NCBI RefSeq assembly: GCF_900187125.1
Contig: NZ_LT906468.1
Span: forward strand, 186,001-250,000
From: Sphingobacterium mizutaii
Lineage (GTDB): Bacteria; Bacteroidota; Bacteroidia; Sphingobacteriales; Sphingobacteriaceae
Reading direction: 5' to 3'
Length of the DNA: 64,000 nucleotides
The position numbers and the translations under genes are program-made. Within the stretch, counting starts at the first letter, position 1; each line of letters starts with the position of its first letter. The notes beneath the pieces were generated by a model, which saw only the letters and a list, made by a program, of their open reading frames with translations, was not told the origin of the DNA and ran no database searches. Shown one piece after another: positions 1 to 9,100 of the stretch.

Positions 1-294
1 GAAATCGTGAGGATGGATATGCGAGAGGTGAACGGCACCTTGTCTGACTATTTTGTAATCTGCCATGCTGATTCTACGGTTCAAGTAAACGCGATTGCCA
101 AGAGCGTTGAAGATGAAGTTTATAAAGCATTTGGCCAAGACCCATGGCATAAAGAGGGCCAGGGCAACGGCGAATGGATTCTGCTTGATTTTATCGATGT
201 AGTAGTTCATATCTTTAAAACAGATAAGCGGGAGCATTATAGGATAGAGGACCTGTGGGGGGATGCGCACATGAGCAAATACCAGAGCGCATAA
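1..294 (+). CDS. rsfS: Ribosome silencing factor RsfS (5' end outside window)
   Basis: The frame is open from base 1, so the N-terminus lies upstream; about 98 codons are visible of a family usually near 110-130 residues. The visible part has the RsfS core: a segment reading SDYFVICHAD, then a glycine-rich stretch, and a C-terminal segment reading WILLDFIDVVVHIF followed by the REHYRIEDLWGDA end. RsfS (YbeB/Iojap family) binds ribosomal protein uL14 on the large subunit and blocks subunit joining when nutrients are scarce. It lies 33 bp before ftsH on the same strand, an order common in Bacteroidota, so the two are probably co-transcribed. Nothing in the visible part looks damaged. Confidence 0.93.
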   Translation, partial: EIVRMDMREVNGTLSDYFVICHADSTVQVNAIAKSVEDEVYKAFGQDPWHKEGQGNGEWILLDFIDVVVHIFKTDKREHYRIEDLWGDAHMSKYQSA

Positions 295-327
295 TAATTG
301 TTGTGAAACGTAGAATAAGAGTAATAA

Positions 328-2400
328 ATGAAGAAAGTTCCGAGTAAGAAGATTACGCCAATGCCACCAAAATTCAATATGATATGGCTTTGGATTGCGA
401 TGATCGTAGGGTTTTTTGGGCTTCAATACTTGTTTAGTGGAGAATCATCCAAGAAAATTACCTACAAGGAGTTCGAACAAACCATGCTTATCCCTGGGGA
501 TGTTGAGAAGCTCGTTGCCTATAAGAGCAATGACCTGATCGATGTCGAAGTATATATAAAAAGCGATAGATTAGACCAAGAGAAATACAAAAACATCTCA
601 AGTAGTCCGAATAACCTATCTTTTTCTAATTCGACAGGGCCCCAATTCCAATTTACAGAACCGTCAGCAGAGATTCTTGAGCAGAAGCTAAAAGCTTCGC
701 AAGACAGTTTGGCAGTTGGTCAACCGAAGATCGGTGTGACCTATGAAGATAGAACCAATCCATGGGCTGGATGGTTTATTTCATTCATGTTGCCATTGCT
801 GATCATTGTGGTGATCTGGATATTCTTGATGCGCCGTATGAACGGTGGAGCAGGAGCTGGTGGAGGTGCCATTTTTAATATTGGTAAATCTAAAGCCCAA
901 TTGTTTGACAAAGAATCGCAGATCAATATCACTTTTAATGATGTAGCCGGATTAGAAGAGGCTAAGGAAGAGGTAATGGAGATCGTGGATTTCTTGAAAA
1001 ATCCAAAAAAATATACTGATTTGGGAGGTAAGATTCCGAAGGGAGCCTTATTGGTAGGCCCTCCGGGAACAGGTAAGACTTTGTTGGCGAAAGCAGTAGC
1101 CGGTGAAGCGCAAGTGCCTTTCTTCTCCTTGTCAGGTTCAGACTTCGTGGAAATGTTTGTCGGAGTAGGTGCATCTCGTGTACGCGACTTGTTCAAACAG
1201 GCCAAAGAGAAGGCTCCATGTATCATTTTTATCGATGAGATCGATGCTATCGGTAGAGCCCGTGGAAAGAATTCCATCATGGGCGGTAATGATGAACGTG
1301 AGAATACATTGAACCAATTATTGGTGGAAATGGATGGTTTCGGTACGAACGTAGGGGTAATTATCCTTGCTGCAACCAACCGTCTGGATGTATTGGACTC
1401 GGCATTATTGCGTCCGGGACGTTTCGATAGACAGATTTCTATCGATAAACCAGACTTGATCGGCCGTGAGCAAATCTTTAATGTTCACTTGAAGCCATTG
1501 AAACTGGCTGAAGAGGTTGACGCGAAGAAATTATCAGCACAAACACCTGGTTTTGCAGGTGCTGAAATTGCGAACGTTTGTAATGAAGCAGCCTTGATCG
1601 CTGCTCGTAAAAACAAAAAAGCAATTGAAATGCAAGATTTCCAAGACGCCATTGACCGTGTTATTGGAGGTCTGGAGAAAAAGAATAAGATTATCTCTCC
1701 TGAAGAGAAGAAAATCGTGGCTTACCACGAGGCAGGACATGCGATTGCAGGTTGGTTCTTGGAACATGCAGATCCTTTGGTTAAGGTATCTATCGTTCCG
1801 CGTGGTGTTGCTGCATTAGGATATGCGCAATACCTTCCAAAAGAACAGTTCTTGTACACTACAGAGCAATTGATCGATAGTATGTGTATGACAATGGGTG
1901 GTCGTGTGGCTGAGGATATCACATTCGGAAGAATCAGTACCGGTGCTCAGAACGACTTGGAGCGCATTACGAAGTTGGCTTATGCGATGACTGCGGTCTA
2001 TGGTATGAACCATAAAGTAGGTAATGTCTCGTTCAGGGATAGTTCTGGCGATAGCCAATTCCAAAAACCTTATTCTGATCAAACAGCTGAGCTGATTGAT
2101 GATGAAGTAAGGGTGTTGATCTCGGAAGTTTACGACAGAACTAAAAAGCTGTTGATGGATAAACAAGATGGTCTGATCAAGATCGCTGAGAAGCTATTGG
2201 AAAAAGAGATCTTGTTCCAAGCTGATTTGGAGGAAATCTTAGGAAAACGCCCTTTCAGCAATAAAACTACGTATGATGAGTTTGTCAATGGTGGTGCTGA
2301 TGGTGGAGGTGTTCCACAGACTGATTTGCCGATTCCTACAACGGATAGAGAAGACGTTCAGTCATCCAACGAAGAGCCGAAACAATTAGATTCAGAATAA
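328..2400 (+). CDS. ftsH: ATP-dependent zinc metalloprotease FtsH
   Basis: The 690-residue product has the full FtsH layout. There are two membrane segments near residues 18-36 and 149-168 with a periplasmic domain between them. The AAA+ module has Walker A GPPGTGKT at 244-251 and Walker B with IDEID near 302-306. The second-region-of-homology arginines lie in LRPGRFDRQ, and the zinc-protease site HEAGH is at 467-471. FtsH is a hexameric inner-membrane protease that degrades misassembled membrane proteins and short-lived regulators. The C-terminus ends in an acidic low-complexity tail, as is usual in Bacteroidota. It follows rsfS closely and is followed by a hairpin with a T-rich tract. All catalytic motifs are intact. 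Confidence 0.97.
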   Translation: MKKVPSKKITPMPPKFNMIWLWIAMIVGFFGLQYLFSGESSKKITYKEFEQTMLIPGDVEKLVAYKSNDLIDVEVYIKSDRLDQEKYKNISSSPNNLSFSNSTGPQFQFTEPSAEILEQKLKASQDSLAVGQPKIGVTYEDRTNPWAGWFISFMLPLLIIVVIWIFLMRRMNGGAGAGGGAIFNIGKSKAQLFDKESQINITFNDVAGLEEAKEEVMEIVDFLKNPKKYTDLGGKIPKGALLVGPPGTGKTLLAKAVAGEAQVPFFSLSGSDFVEMFVGVGASRVRDLFKQAKEKAPCIIFIDEIDAIGRARGKNSIMGGNDERENTLNQLLVEMDGFGTNVGVIILAATNRLDVLDSALLRPGRFDRQISIDKPDLIGREQIFNVHLKPLKLAEEVDAKKLSAQTPGFAGAEIANVCNEAALIAARKNKKAIEMQDFQDAIDRVIGGLEKKNKIISPEEKKIVAYHEAGHAIAGWFLEHADPLVKVSIVPRGVAALGYAQYLPKEQFLYTTEQLIDSMCMTMGGRVAEDITFGRISTGAQNDLERITKLAYAMTAVYGMNHKVGNVSFRDSSGDSQFQKPYSDQTAELIDDEVRVLISEVYDRTKKLLMDKQDGLIKIAEKLLEKEILFQADLEEILGKRPFSNKTTYDEFVNGGADGGGVPQTDLPIPTTDREDVQSSNEEPKQLDSE

Positions 2401-2423
2401 AAATTATCAAAATAAAGTAACAG

Positions 2424-2451
2424 ACAGGACTTTCAGTCCTGTTTGTTTTTA
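2424..2451 (+). terminator. Probable rho-independent terminator after ftsH
   Basis: An 8-bp perfect stem (ACAGGACT at 2424-2431 paired with AGTCCTGT at 2435-2442) with a 3-nt loop is followed by a T-rich tract. It sits 23 bp after the ftsH stop and ends only a few bases before the start codon of the LUD gene. It could therefore also modulate read-through into that gene. Confidence 0.7.
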
Positions 2452-2455
2452 TAAT

Positions 2456-3103
2456 ATGAATATCAGGAATACGACAGCGAAAGAGAAAATGCTGAAGAAA
2501 ATTCGGCAAGCACTTCTTCAAAAAAGGGAGAACCCACACCCTATGTTTGAAGAAACGGCTTTGTACAAAGATGAAGAAGATTCATTGGACGTGACTTTTG
2601 CTCGAGAATTCACCCAGATGTCCGGTAAATTCATTTACTGCGATGGGGAAATCAACCTGATCGAAAACCTGATTATCCTAGTAGAGAAGATCAATATCAG
2701 TAAGATCTTTGTTTGGGAGAAGCCACTTCAGCAGATGTTGGATCAATATGGCTTTCCCTTTAGAAAGTCTCAACAAGCTTTGGATGAAATTGAAGCCAGT
2801 ATCACTACTTGTGAGGCTTTGATCGCCAGAAATGGCAGTATCATGATTTCTAATGCTTCGGAGTCAGGCCGTAGATTGAGCGTATACCCTCCTGTTCATA
2901 TTGTCATTGCCAGAGCTTCCCAATTGGTTATGGATGTCAAACACGCCATGGCGCAAATCAAGGAAAAGTACGGGGATGACCTACCAACCATGATTACTAC
3001 CATTACCGGGCCGAGTAGAACCGCCGATATCGAAAAAAGATTGGTATTGGGGGCGCATGGACCAAAAGAGCTCTATTTATTCTTATTAGAAGACCGTTTT
3101 TAG
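2456..3103 (+). CDS. LUD-domain protein, LutC/YkgG family
   Basis: The 215-residue soluble protein belongs to the LUD-domain family (LutC/YkgG, lactate-utilisation type). The supporting features are a charged N-terminal helix starting MNIRNTTAKEKMLKKIRQ, a central alternating helix/strand region, and the C-terminal signature with ARNGSIM, YPPVHIVIA and TGPSRTADIE. In the LutABC enzyme the LutC-like subunit supports oxidation of L-lactate to pyruvate. In Bacteroidota this gene often stands alone beside ftsH, so its real substrate is unclear. The start codon lies just after the ftsH terminator hairpin. Its stop codon directly abuts the rhomboid start, so those two genes are probably translated from one mRNA. 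Confidence 0.85.
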   Translation: MNIRNTTAKEKMLKKIRQALLQKRENPHPMFEETALYKDEEDSLDVTFAREFTQMSGKFIYCDGEINLIENLIILVEKINISKIFVWEKPLQQMLDQYGFPFRKSQQALDEIEASITTCEALIARNGSIMISNASESGRRLSVYPPVHIVIARASQLVMDVKHAMAQIKEKYGDDLPTMITTITGPSRTADIEKRLVLGAHGPKELYLFLLEDRF

Positions 3104-3733
3104 ATGATACAATATTACCTTACCACTACTCCAGTGGCCAGTTTGATTTTTGCCCTTACGATCGGTTTGAGTATTTATGTCTTTTCTAATCCGCAGTGGT
3201 TTGGGAAGTTGATGCTGCATCCATATTCGGTTACTCGAGATAAAAGTAAATGGTACCTGATATTGACCAGTGGATTAATCCATAAGGATTGGATGCACTT
3301 GATCTTTAATATGATCACGTTCTATTACTTTGGATTTGGTCTCGAGCAGATCTTTGTTGAAATCAGTGGACCAATGGGACACTTATTGTTTGCCCTGCTC
3401 TATATTATTTCTTTGGTTTTAAGTGATATCCCTACGGTAATTCGTCACAAAGACAATTATGGCTACCATAGCCTTGGTGCTTCGGGAGCTATCAGTGCCG
3501 TCCTGTTCAGTTATATCCTGTTTAATCCAAAGATGATGTTGGGGATCTTTATGATTATCCCTATGCCAGCGTATATTTTTGCTTTTGTGTATTTGGGCTA
3601 CTGTATCTGGGCTTCCAAGAATTCGAATGATGGTATTAATCATGACGCCCATTTGTTTGGCGCTCTAACGGGTTTGCTGTTTACCATTATTACCTACCCT
3701 TGGATTATCAAACACTTTATTGCACAATTTTAA
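3104..3733 (+). CDS. Rhomboid-family intramembrane serine protease
   Basis: The 209-residue protein has about six hydrophobic segments. It carries the rhomboid catalytic dyad: serine 127 in GASGA, and a C-terminal histidine (H183) in HDAHLFGALTG. The conserved WMHLIFNM segment in the second helix matches the H...N part of the oxyanion region. Rhomboids cleave substrate transmembrane helices within the inner membrane; the substrate here cannot be told from sequence. The gene starts on the base after the stop of the LUD gene, indicating translational coupling. Length is normal for a minimal six-helix rhomboid. Confidence 0.88.
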   Translation: MIQYYLTTTPVASLIFALTIGLSIYVFSNPQWFGKLMLHPYSVTRDKSKWYLILTSGLIHKDWMHLIFNMITFYYFGFGLEQIFVEISGPMGHLLFALLYIISLVLSDIPTVIRHKDNYGYHSLGASGAISAVLFSYILFNPKMMLGIFMIIPMPAYIFAFVYLGYCIWASKNSNDGINHDAHLFGALTGLLFTIITYPWIIKHFIAQF

Positions 3734-3741
3734 GATCTCTT

Positions 3742-4143
3742 TTACATGTTGTCCATTAATAGGACATTGAACTTGTGCCCATCAGGATCTGTGAATGCAA
3801 AACCATAGTAGTTGTTTTCATCTCTAATTAGCGGTTGGATAATCTTTCCACCTGCTTCCTTTACTAATCTTTCAAATTCTTGTACTTCCTGCTCCGTATC
3901 TGCAGAGAGCGTAAATATTATTCCATCGGATTTGGAACCGGCTTGGATATACTTGTCAATTTGTCCGGAATTTTCTTCGAAGAAATGGATGACAAAATTG
4001 TTCTCTCCAAAAAAGAAGCTCGCTAGCTTAAGGTCTGTTTTGTTTGGGGGCGTGTTGGATACAAAGCCTAGTTTGCTATAGAATTTATGTGTGCGATTTG
4101 CTGACTTGACACTATAATTTGCCCAAATGAGTTTTGGATTCAT
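3742..4143 (-). CDS. VOC (glyoxalase/bleomycin-resistance fold) family protein
   Basis: The 133-residue protein has the beta-alpha-beta-beta-beta layout of the vicinal-oxygen-chelate family. An N-terminal strand (WANYSVKSANRTHKFYSKLGF) is followed by strands carrying FGENNFVIHFF, then the C-terminal GFAFTDPDGHKFNVL motif in which the last strand supplies a usual metal ligand region. Closely related proteins are annotated as glyoxalase-like or antibiotic-binding, but no substrate can be read off. It converges with the rhomboid gene, with only 8 bp between the stops. It is the last undamaged core-type gene before the break at about 4.7 kb. Confidence 0.75.
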   Translation of the reverse strand: MNPKLIWANYSVKSANRTHKFYSKLGFVSNTPPNKTDLKLASFFFGENNFVIHFFEENSGQIDKYIQAGSKSDGIIFTLSADTEQEVQEFERLVKEAGGKIIQPLIRDENNYYGFAFTDPDGHKFNVLLMDNM

Positions 4144-4229
4144 GGTTTATTTTTTTCTTTAGGAACAAGCGGAGGGATATTTCGTTTGGTTGGTTCAGAT
4201 AATTCTTGTCAAAATGGAGGTCATAATCA

Positions 4230-4718
4230 TTAACCAGTCCAATTCTCTCGGTCTAGGCTTCTTAGCTGGATAGCTTCTGCAAGGTGTTCATTGCTGATTT
4301 CAATCGAGCCTTCCAGATCGGCAATTGTTCTGGCGACTTTTAAGATTCGGTCATAAGCTCTTGCGGAAAGATTCAGTCTTTCCATAGCCATCTTGAGGAG
4401 GTGCCTTCCACCTTCGTCAATAATACAGATTTCTTGGATGTTCCTTGCTCTCATTTGTGCATTGCTATGGATATGCTGATGTTTTTTGAATCGTTGTTCT
4501 TGTACCTTACGGGCATTGATTACCCTTTCCCTTACAGCTTCGCTTTTTTCAGAAGATTGATGGCTGCTCAGTTCGTTGAATTCGACTGGAGTGACTTCAA
4601 TATGGATGTCTATCCTATCCAGTAAAGGGCCAGATATTTTACTGATATATTTCTGGACCGCATAAGAACCGCAGATGCACCGTCTGGTTGGATGGTTGTA
4701 AAAGCCGCAAGGGCATTC
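4230..4718 (-). pseudogene. YifB/ComM-family AAA ATPase, C-terminal remnant
   Basis: About 160 codons match the C-terminal third of YifB/ComM Mg-chelatase-like ATPases: CPCGFYNHPTRRC, KYISKISGPLLDRIDIHIEV, and the C-terminal helical domain with LSARAYDRILKVARTIADLEG ending in AIQLRSLDR. A full protein is about 510 residues. Upstream of CPCGF the family normally has a conserved MNP-type residue run, but here the frame runs into sequence that encodes an HTH protein on the other strand. The reading frame stays open to 4790, but that extension is not homologous. Walker A and B are gone, so the remnant cannot act as an ATPase. The break looks like a recombination or insertion junction at about 4715-4720. 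Confidence 0.8.
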
Positions 4719-5137
4719 ATGCGTTGCCCTGTTTGCGTTTTGAACAACATATCGATAAATCTCTACCAAAATCCATACCGATAAATCCACAGACTCTTGG
4801 AGAGCATATTCGGATGAGAAGGATGGAGCTAAGGCTTTTTCAAAGGGATATAGCGGCCATATTGAATGTTAGCGAGGACTGCATCACCTATTGGGAGAAC
4901 AACAGAAGTGAACCCCAAATTCGATACTATCCACCTATCTTCGGGTTCTTAGGATATTGTCCGTTCGAATTTGATACATCTACGTTTGCTGGCAAGATCA
5001 AATCTTATAGATATTTAAATGGGCTTACTCAAAAGCAATTTGCAAAGTTGATGAACGTAGACCCTGCTACCGTTAGTCGTTGGGAAGCTGGAAAAGGTGG
5101 AGGTGTCAAGAAAAATGAGATTGATGCTATTTTATAG
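4688..5137 (+). pseudogene. Tandem HTH (XRE-type) DNA-binding protein, 5' truncated
   Basis: From about codon 35 the product has two helix-turn-helix units in tandem. The first covers TLGEHIRMRRMEL...VSEDCITYWENNRSEPQ. The second covers GKIKSYRYLNGLTQKQFAKLMNVDPATVSRWE. The linking segment YYPPIFGFLGYCPFEFDTST is typical of a small family of bacterial double-HTH proteins. The frame is open from 4688, but the first ~10 codons lie on the antisense strand of the YifB/ComM remnant, so the natural start was probably lost at the junction. An internal alternative start cannot be excluded. Its DNA target is unknown. A possible fate is a transcribed but N-terminally altered regulator. Confidence 0.6.
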
Positions 5138-5284
5138 AGCTGTAGCACTGTCGTTAACCAACATATAGCAAAAGGTTTAAATTCTGACTGATCAGGATTT
5201 AAATTTGAAAAATCGCCTGGATGCCAGTCCGAAAATAGGGAGGGTTACACCCCCAATCATTCCCCTTATGTTTACGGAACAACA

Positions 5285-5312
5285 AAACCAACTGAAAATA
5301 AGTTGGTTTTTT
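5285..5312 (+). terminator. Hairpin terminator, T-tract on plus strand
   Basis: AACCAACT (5286-5293) pairs with AGTTGGTT (5301-5308) around a 7-base loop and is followed by a run of T on the plus strand. A-rich bases on the other side would also give a U-tract on the minus strand, so it may work in both directions. It sits just beyond the tRNA remnant read on the minus strand, where a tRNA terminator would be expected. Confidence 0.6.
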
Positions 5313-5319
5313 CTTATTA

Positions 5320-5343
5320 CAGCACAGAGGAAGGGATTCGAAC
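5320..5343 (-). other. tRNA 3'-end remnant (possible attachment-site scar)
   Basis: On the minus strand the sequence GGTTCGAATCCCTTCCTCTG followed by TGCT reads like the T-loop, 3' half of the T-stem, acceptor strand and a G discriminator of a tRNA, of the type seen in serine tRNAs. The bases before the T-loop do not pair with the 3' T-stem strand, and no matching 5' acceptor strand is found upstream. Only the 3' end is therefore present. Such fragments are typical of att sites left when an integrase recombines inside a tRNA gene. Confidence 0.5.
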
Positions 5344-5704
5344 CTGTGTAATTCTTATTTACAATCCAATAATAGTATCATTAACTTAATCGATTTTTAT
5401 AGGAAGTGTTAAAGTTTCAAATTTTTATTCTATTTGTGATAGAAGTTCTTATATCTAATAATACTACTGCCTTAATTGGTGCCTTTAGAAAAGTAAAACA
5501 TTTAAAACTCTGAAAATAAGTTGTTTAAAAATGAAAATTTTATCCCAACGGGATCATAAGTTTATAAATCCATAATTATATTTGCTACAGTCAAATTGGA
5601 ACCAAACATTTGTATTGGAATTGCAAAATATTGTCTGCTATGAAACATTTTTCTTGCTCGTCTACTATTGTTTTTAAGGTTCAATTTCATAGTCTAAAGG
5701 TCAT

Positions 5705-6100
5705 TTATGGAGAATTCTTGCTGGCTGAAGATACTTTCTTTTTTTCTTTCAAAAAAAAGGTGAAACCATTAAAATAAAGCTTTTTTCCTTTTAATACAGC
5801 AATTTTGCCACTAATGCTATTATATACGCCTTTCATGGCACTGGAATCTGGAATACTCTTTCTGCTAATAAACCTTATGGAATCATCACTTATCCATTTA
5901 TAATATCCTTCCGAGTAAATGCCTGGAACAGTTTGTGAGTAATAAAAAATACTGTCATCGCTAAAAATAAAATTATATTCTCCAGGCATCCCCATATGGC
6001 CTGTTGAATAAAATCGATTATTTAAATCCTGATTGAGCTTCTGGACAACACAAGAAGATAGACAAATAAGACCTACAAAACATAAACCTATTTTATTCAT
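5705..6100 (-). CDS. Small lipoprotein, probable immunity partner of the RHS metallopeptidase toxin
   Basis: The 131-residue protein starts with a lipoprotein signal peptide (lipobox LSSC, cysteine near residue 17). A beta-rich domain follows, with repeated SDDSI-type and Y/W-containing strands and a lysine-rich end. No family is recognised. It lies 6 bp downstream of the RHS toxin gene on the same strand, exactly where immunity genes sit in polymorphic toxin loci. A lipid anchor would place it in the cell envelope, which fits a toxin that acts outside the cytoplasm. The immunity role is inferred from position and size only. Confidence 0.6.
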   Translation of the reverse strand: MNKIGLCFVGLICLSSCVVQKLNQDLNNRFYSTGHMGMPGEYNFIFSDDSIFYYSQTVPGIYSEGYYKWISDDSIRFISRKSIPDSSAMKGVYNSISGKIAVLKGKKLYFNGFTFFLKEKKKVSSASKNSP

Positions 6101-6106
6101 TGTTTT

Positions 6107-9100
6107 TTATTTAATAATTGAACTACCAAATGTTGAATTAGAAACATCTATATACTTTTTCCCCAGTTGATTGATATCTAAGGTTCTCGTGAATGGATTT
6201 ACACCTTGCATCCTCCACATTAAGTCAATAGTCCCTAATGTTGAACCTGTGCTAAGGTTTCCATTTGGTAATTTGTTGTATAATAAATTACCTCCACTGT
6301 TTTTAAGTGCCCTAACGAATCCTACATTTATATTTGATATATCTCCACCAGTATAAGCTGTTTGTCTTCGGAACGCCGTCACTTCATCGCCGATGTCATA
6401 TAAAAAGCCTGGTCCACCTGAGACTCCACTAAAATCAAGTTGCCCGGTTTCAAACTGGTATGCATGTGCGAGTTCATGTGGTAGTCCGCCCCCAGTCATA
6501 TAATTTTGCGAAACCATGATGTCCAAAGCGCCAGTCTGTGTATTGTATTTTGCTTCACCATCACTCAATGTTCCAGTATAATTAGTTATTATATTATAGA
6601 CCTGGCTAGAGGTTTCTAAAACTGCTATTTCGCTCAACATAGAGGACATTGTATTAGATCTTAATTGGGACCTACTTAATCGGTTTTGCAAAGATTCTGT
6701 TGACTTGCCCGCGGCCTGCCGAGAAGCTATCTTAGCTTGTAATTTGTTTTGAACTTTATTTTCTCTGTTAATGATTCTTTGTGCATTATTTTTTAATCTT
6801 GCTACTGCGGCCGTATCACCTACAATCTCCATACCATTTGGGTCAATCAGGCGGATAGGATTATTAGCAACATAGGCATAAGGTGAAATTTGAAAATACT
6901 TTTCCGCCATTGGATCAATCACGTTCCATCTGCCGATTTCGGCATCATAGAACCTAGCGCCGTAGTCGTACTGTCCTTCCTGGACATAGCCGCTTGCAAA
7001 CGCATGTGTCCCGCCCCGGATCTCATCCTGTAGTTCCTTGCTATTGTAAAGATAGCGATTATCACTGTAAACATAGCTCGAATTCGCATGCCGCTTGCCA
7101 AAGGCGTAGTAGTCGCTCTTCTGTACCACCTCGGCCGTAGTGGCCGTCAACCCGCGCTTCACCACCGATCGCACATTGCCCAGATGGTCGGTCAGGTTAT
7201 AATGGTACGTATAGGTAGTACCGTTGGGCAGGAGATAACCCTCTGGGGTCCCTATCCGGTCGATCACCGAAGCGGCGGAGTTCAGTTTGTAATATTCGAT
7301 TTCCCCCAGGTAATCATTGATCACCGTATTGGCGCCCTCAACCAATTTCTTCTGCAGCCTATTGCCCGCTCCATCATAGAGGTAACTTACCGAAACACCT
7401 GTTTTCGTGGCAGTTTTCGGTAGGTTCAGGTGGTTATAGGCAAAGGTCATCCCCGTACGGTCCTTGGTCGCATTGCCGTTCACGTCATACGTATAGCTTC
7501 CCGTAAAGCCCCCGCTCAGGGACTGTAGCCGATTGCTCGGTATCGTGGTATTCACCAGATAGCTGTAATTGATGCCCAGGGTGTCCGCTGCCGTCTGGCT
7601 GTTGCGGACAAGTTTGGTGATGTTGCCCATGTCGTCGTATTCCATGCGTTCGAACATGATCACTCCCTTACTGGAAGCCCTGGTCAATCTGTTCAACCGG
7701 TCATAACCGTAGGTGAACGTATTTGCCGTGGTCGCTCCGTGGCCCCACAGCTGCTGCGAGATATTCCCGTTGTATTGAGGGGTACCACCGGTCGCATAGT
7801 TCAACTGATAGGTGAATTGAGGAGCGGACGATTTGCTCATCCAGCCCCTTTCATTATAGGTGTAGGCAATCGAGGTCAAGAAATTGGTGCCGCTGTTCTC
7901 GCTGTGCAGCTTCTTGCCCTTGAGCTGCCCCAGCTCATTGTACTCGCTGCGCGAGAGCAAGACTTCCGCTTGGGCATTCACCTTATGCCTGACATCGATC
8001 GGACGGCCAGCATGATCGTACGTGTTCGTGGCAACAAGCGTGGTCACCGCCCCCGCAGCGCTCGCTTTATGTTCCCGCTTGCTGCTCAACAGCTCCCCCG
8101 GAAAGTTATACGTGTTGGTCACCCGGTCGGTACCTCCCAGATGGTTCTGGGAAACGCTCTGGACCAGCCTTGCACGATCGTCATAGTAATTGACCGTCAT
8201 CGTTGGCGATGTACCATCGTCCCTAAAGACCCTCATACCGGTCAATAGCGTCTTGTTCCTATCGACGTAGGTCAGGCCACTGATCGCAAGCCCTGTCGTA
8301 TCAGCGCTCTCAAACCTATGGTCGTCGTAATAGTTGACCTGTCTGGGGGTACGCACCTGTATGGGAAAGGACAGGTTCGTGTACTTGGTGAAGGGCGTGG
8401 GAGAGGCTGCCTTTGCAACCTCCGTTCTTTCCTCCCAATGTTTATTGCTAGATGCTGCGTGCCCATCGGCTGCCGTTTGTGCAGCCACCTGGGTCGCATA
8501 GCTCGCTACCAAGGTTCCGATCTCCACCGTTCTGCCAAATGCATCGTATTTCAAATAGCTCCATTCCTTATTTGTCTTGGTCCGTTGAACGGAATCCTGT
8601 GCCAATATAACTTGGTCATTTGCATTATAGACCAACCATTCCCACCCTTTGCCCGGGACCTTCTTCTTGATCTGCCGTCCCTTAGCATCGTATTTGTACG
8701 CATAGAGGAGTTCATTGAAAGTTGCATCGCCGTCCACGACACTGGTAGAAGTGAACCTGGGCGGGATAACATAGCATAGTTCCCCAAAACCGTTGTACAC
8801 GTATTGGGTATTTAGGGCAGCACTCTCACTCTTCCAGATTCGTCTGAGCACCATCCGGCCTTCAAGGTCCTTGAACTCTTCCACCGTGCCCGTCTTTCCC
8901 GAAACCCAGTTCTCGTCTTTGGTGACCGTTTTGGACAGCTTTCCCGCAGCATAGAATCCTGTGCCCGTCGCTCCCGTATTGGTCGCATTGACGGTCCACA
9001 GCCGGACAGCCTCCGTCCCGCTGCCCACGTTCGTGCCGTACTCACTGACCACGGTCCGGCCCGTACTCGCCGTTCGGCTCGCGCCGGGCTGCCAAACCAG

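Larger units (their letters stand above)
5138..5704. other. Intergenic region with terminator and tRNA remnant, no gene seen
   Basis: No convincing coding frame was seen on either strand in these 567 bases. The region holds a strong hairpin and a tRNA 3'-end remnant, listed separately, and is otherwise AT-rich. It separates the broken HTH gene from the leftward RHS module. Confidence 0.6.

Noticed and set aside
741..1379. 212-codon antisense frame opposite ftsH
   Set aside because: It lies fully within the strongly conserved AAA+ part of ftsH on the other strand and has no recognisable protein pattern; it is a codon-usage shadow.
5320..5400. Complete tRNA gene on the minus strand
   Set aside because: Only the 3' end is present; no 5' acceptor strand, D-arm or anticodon arm can be folded from the preceding bases.
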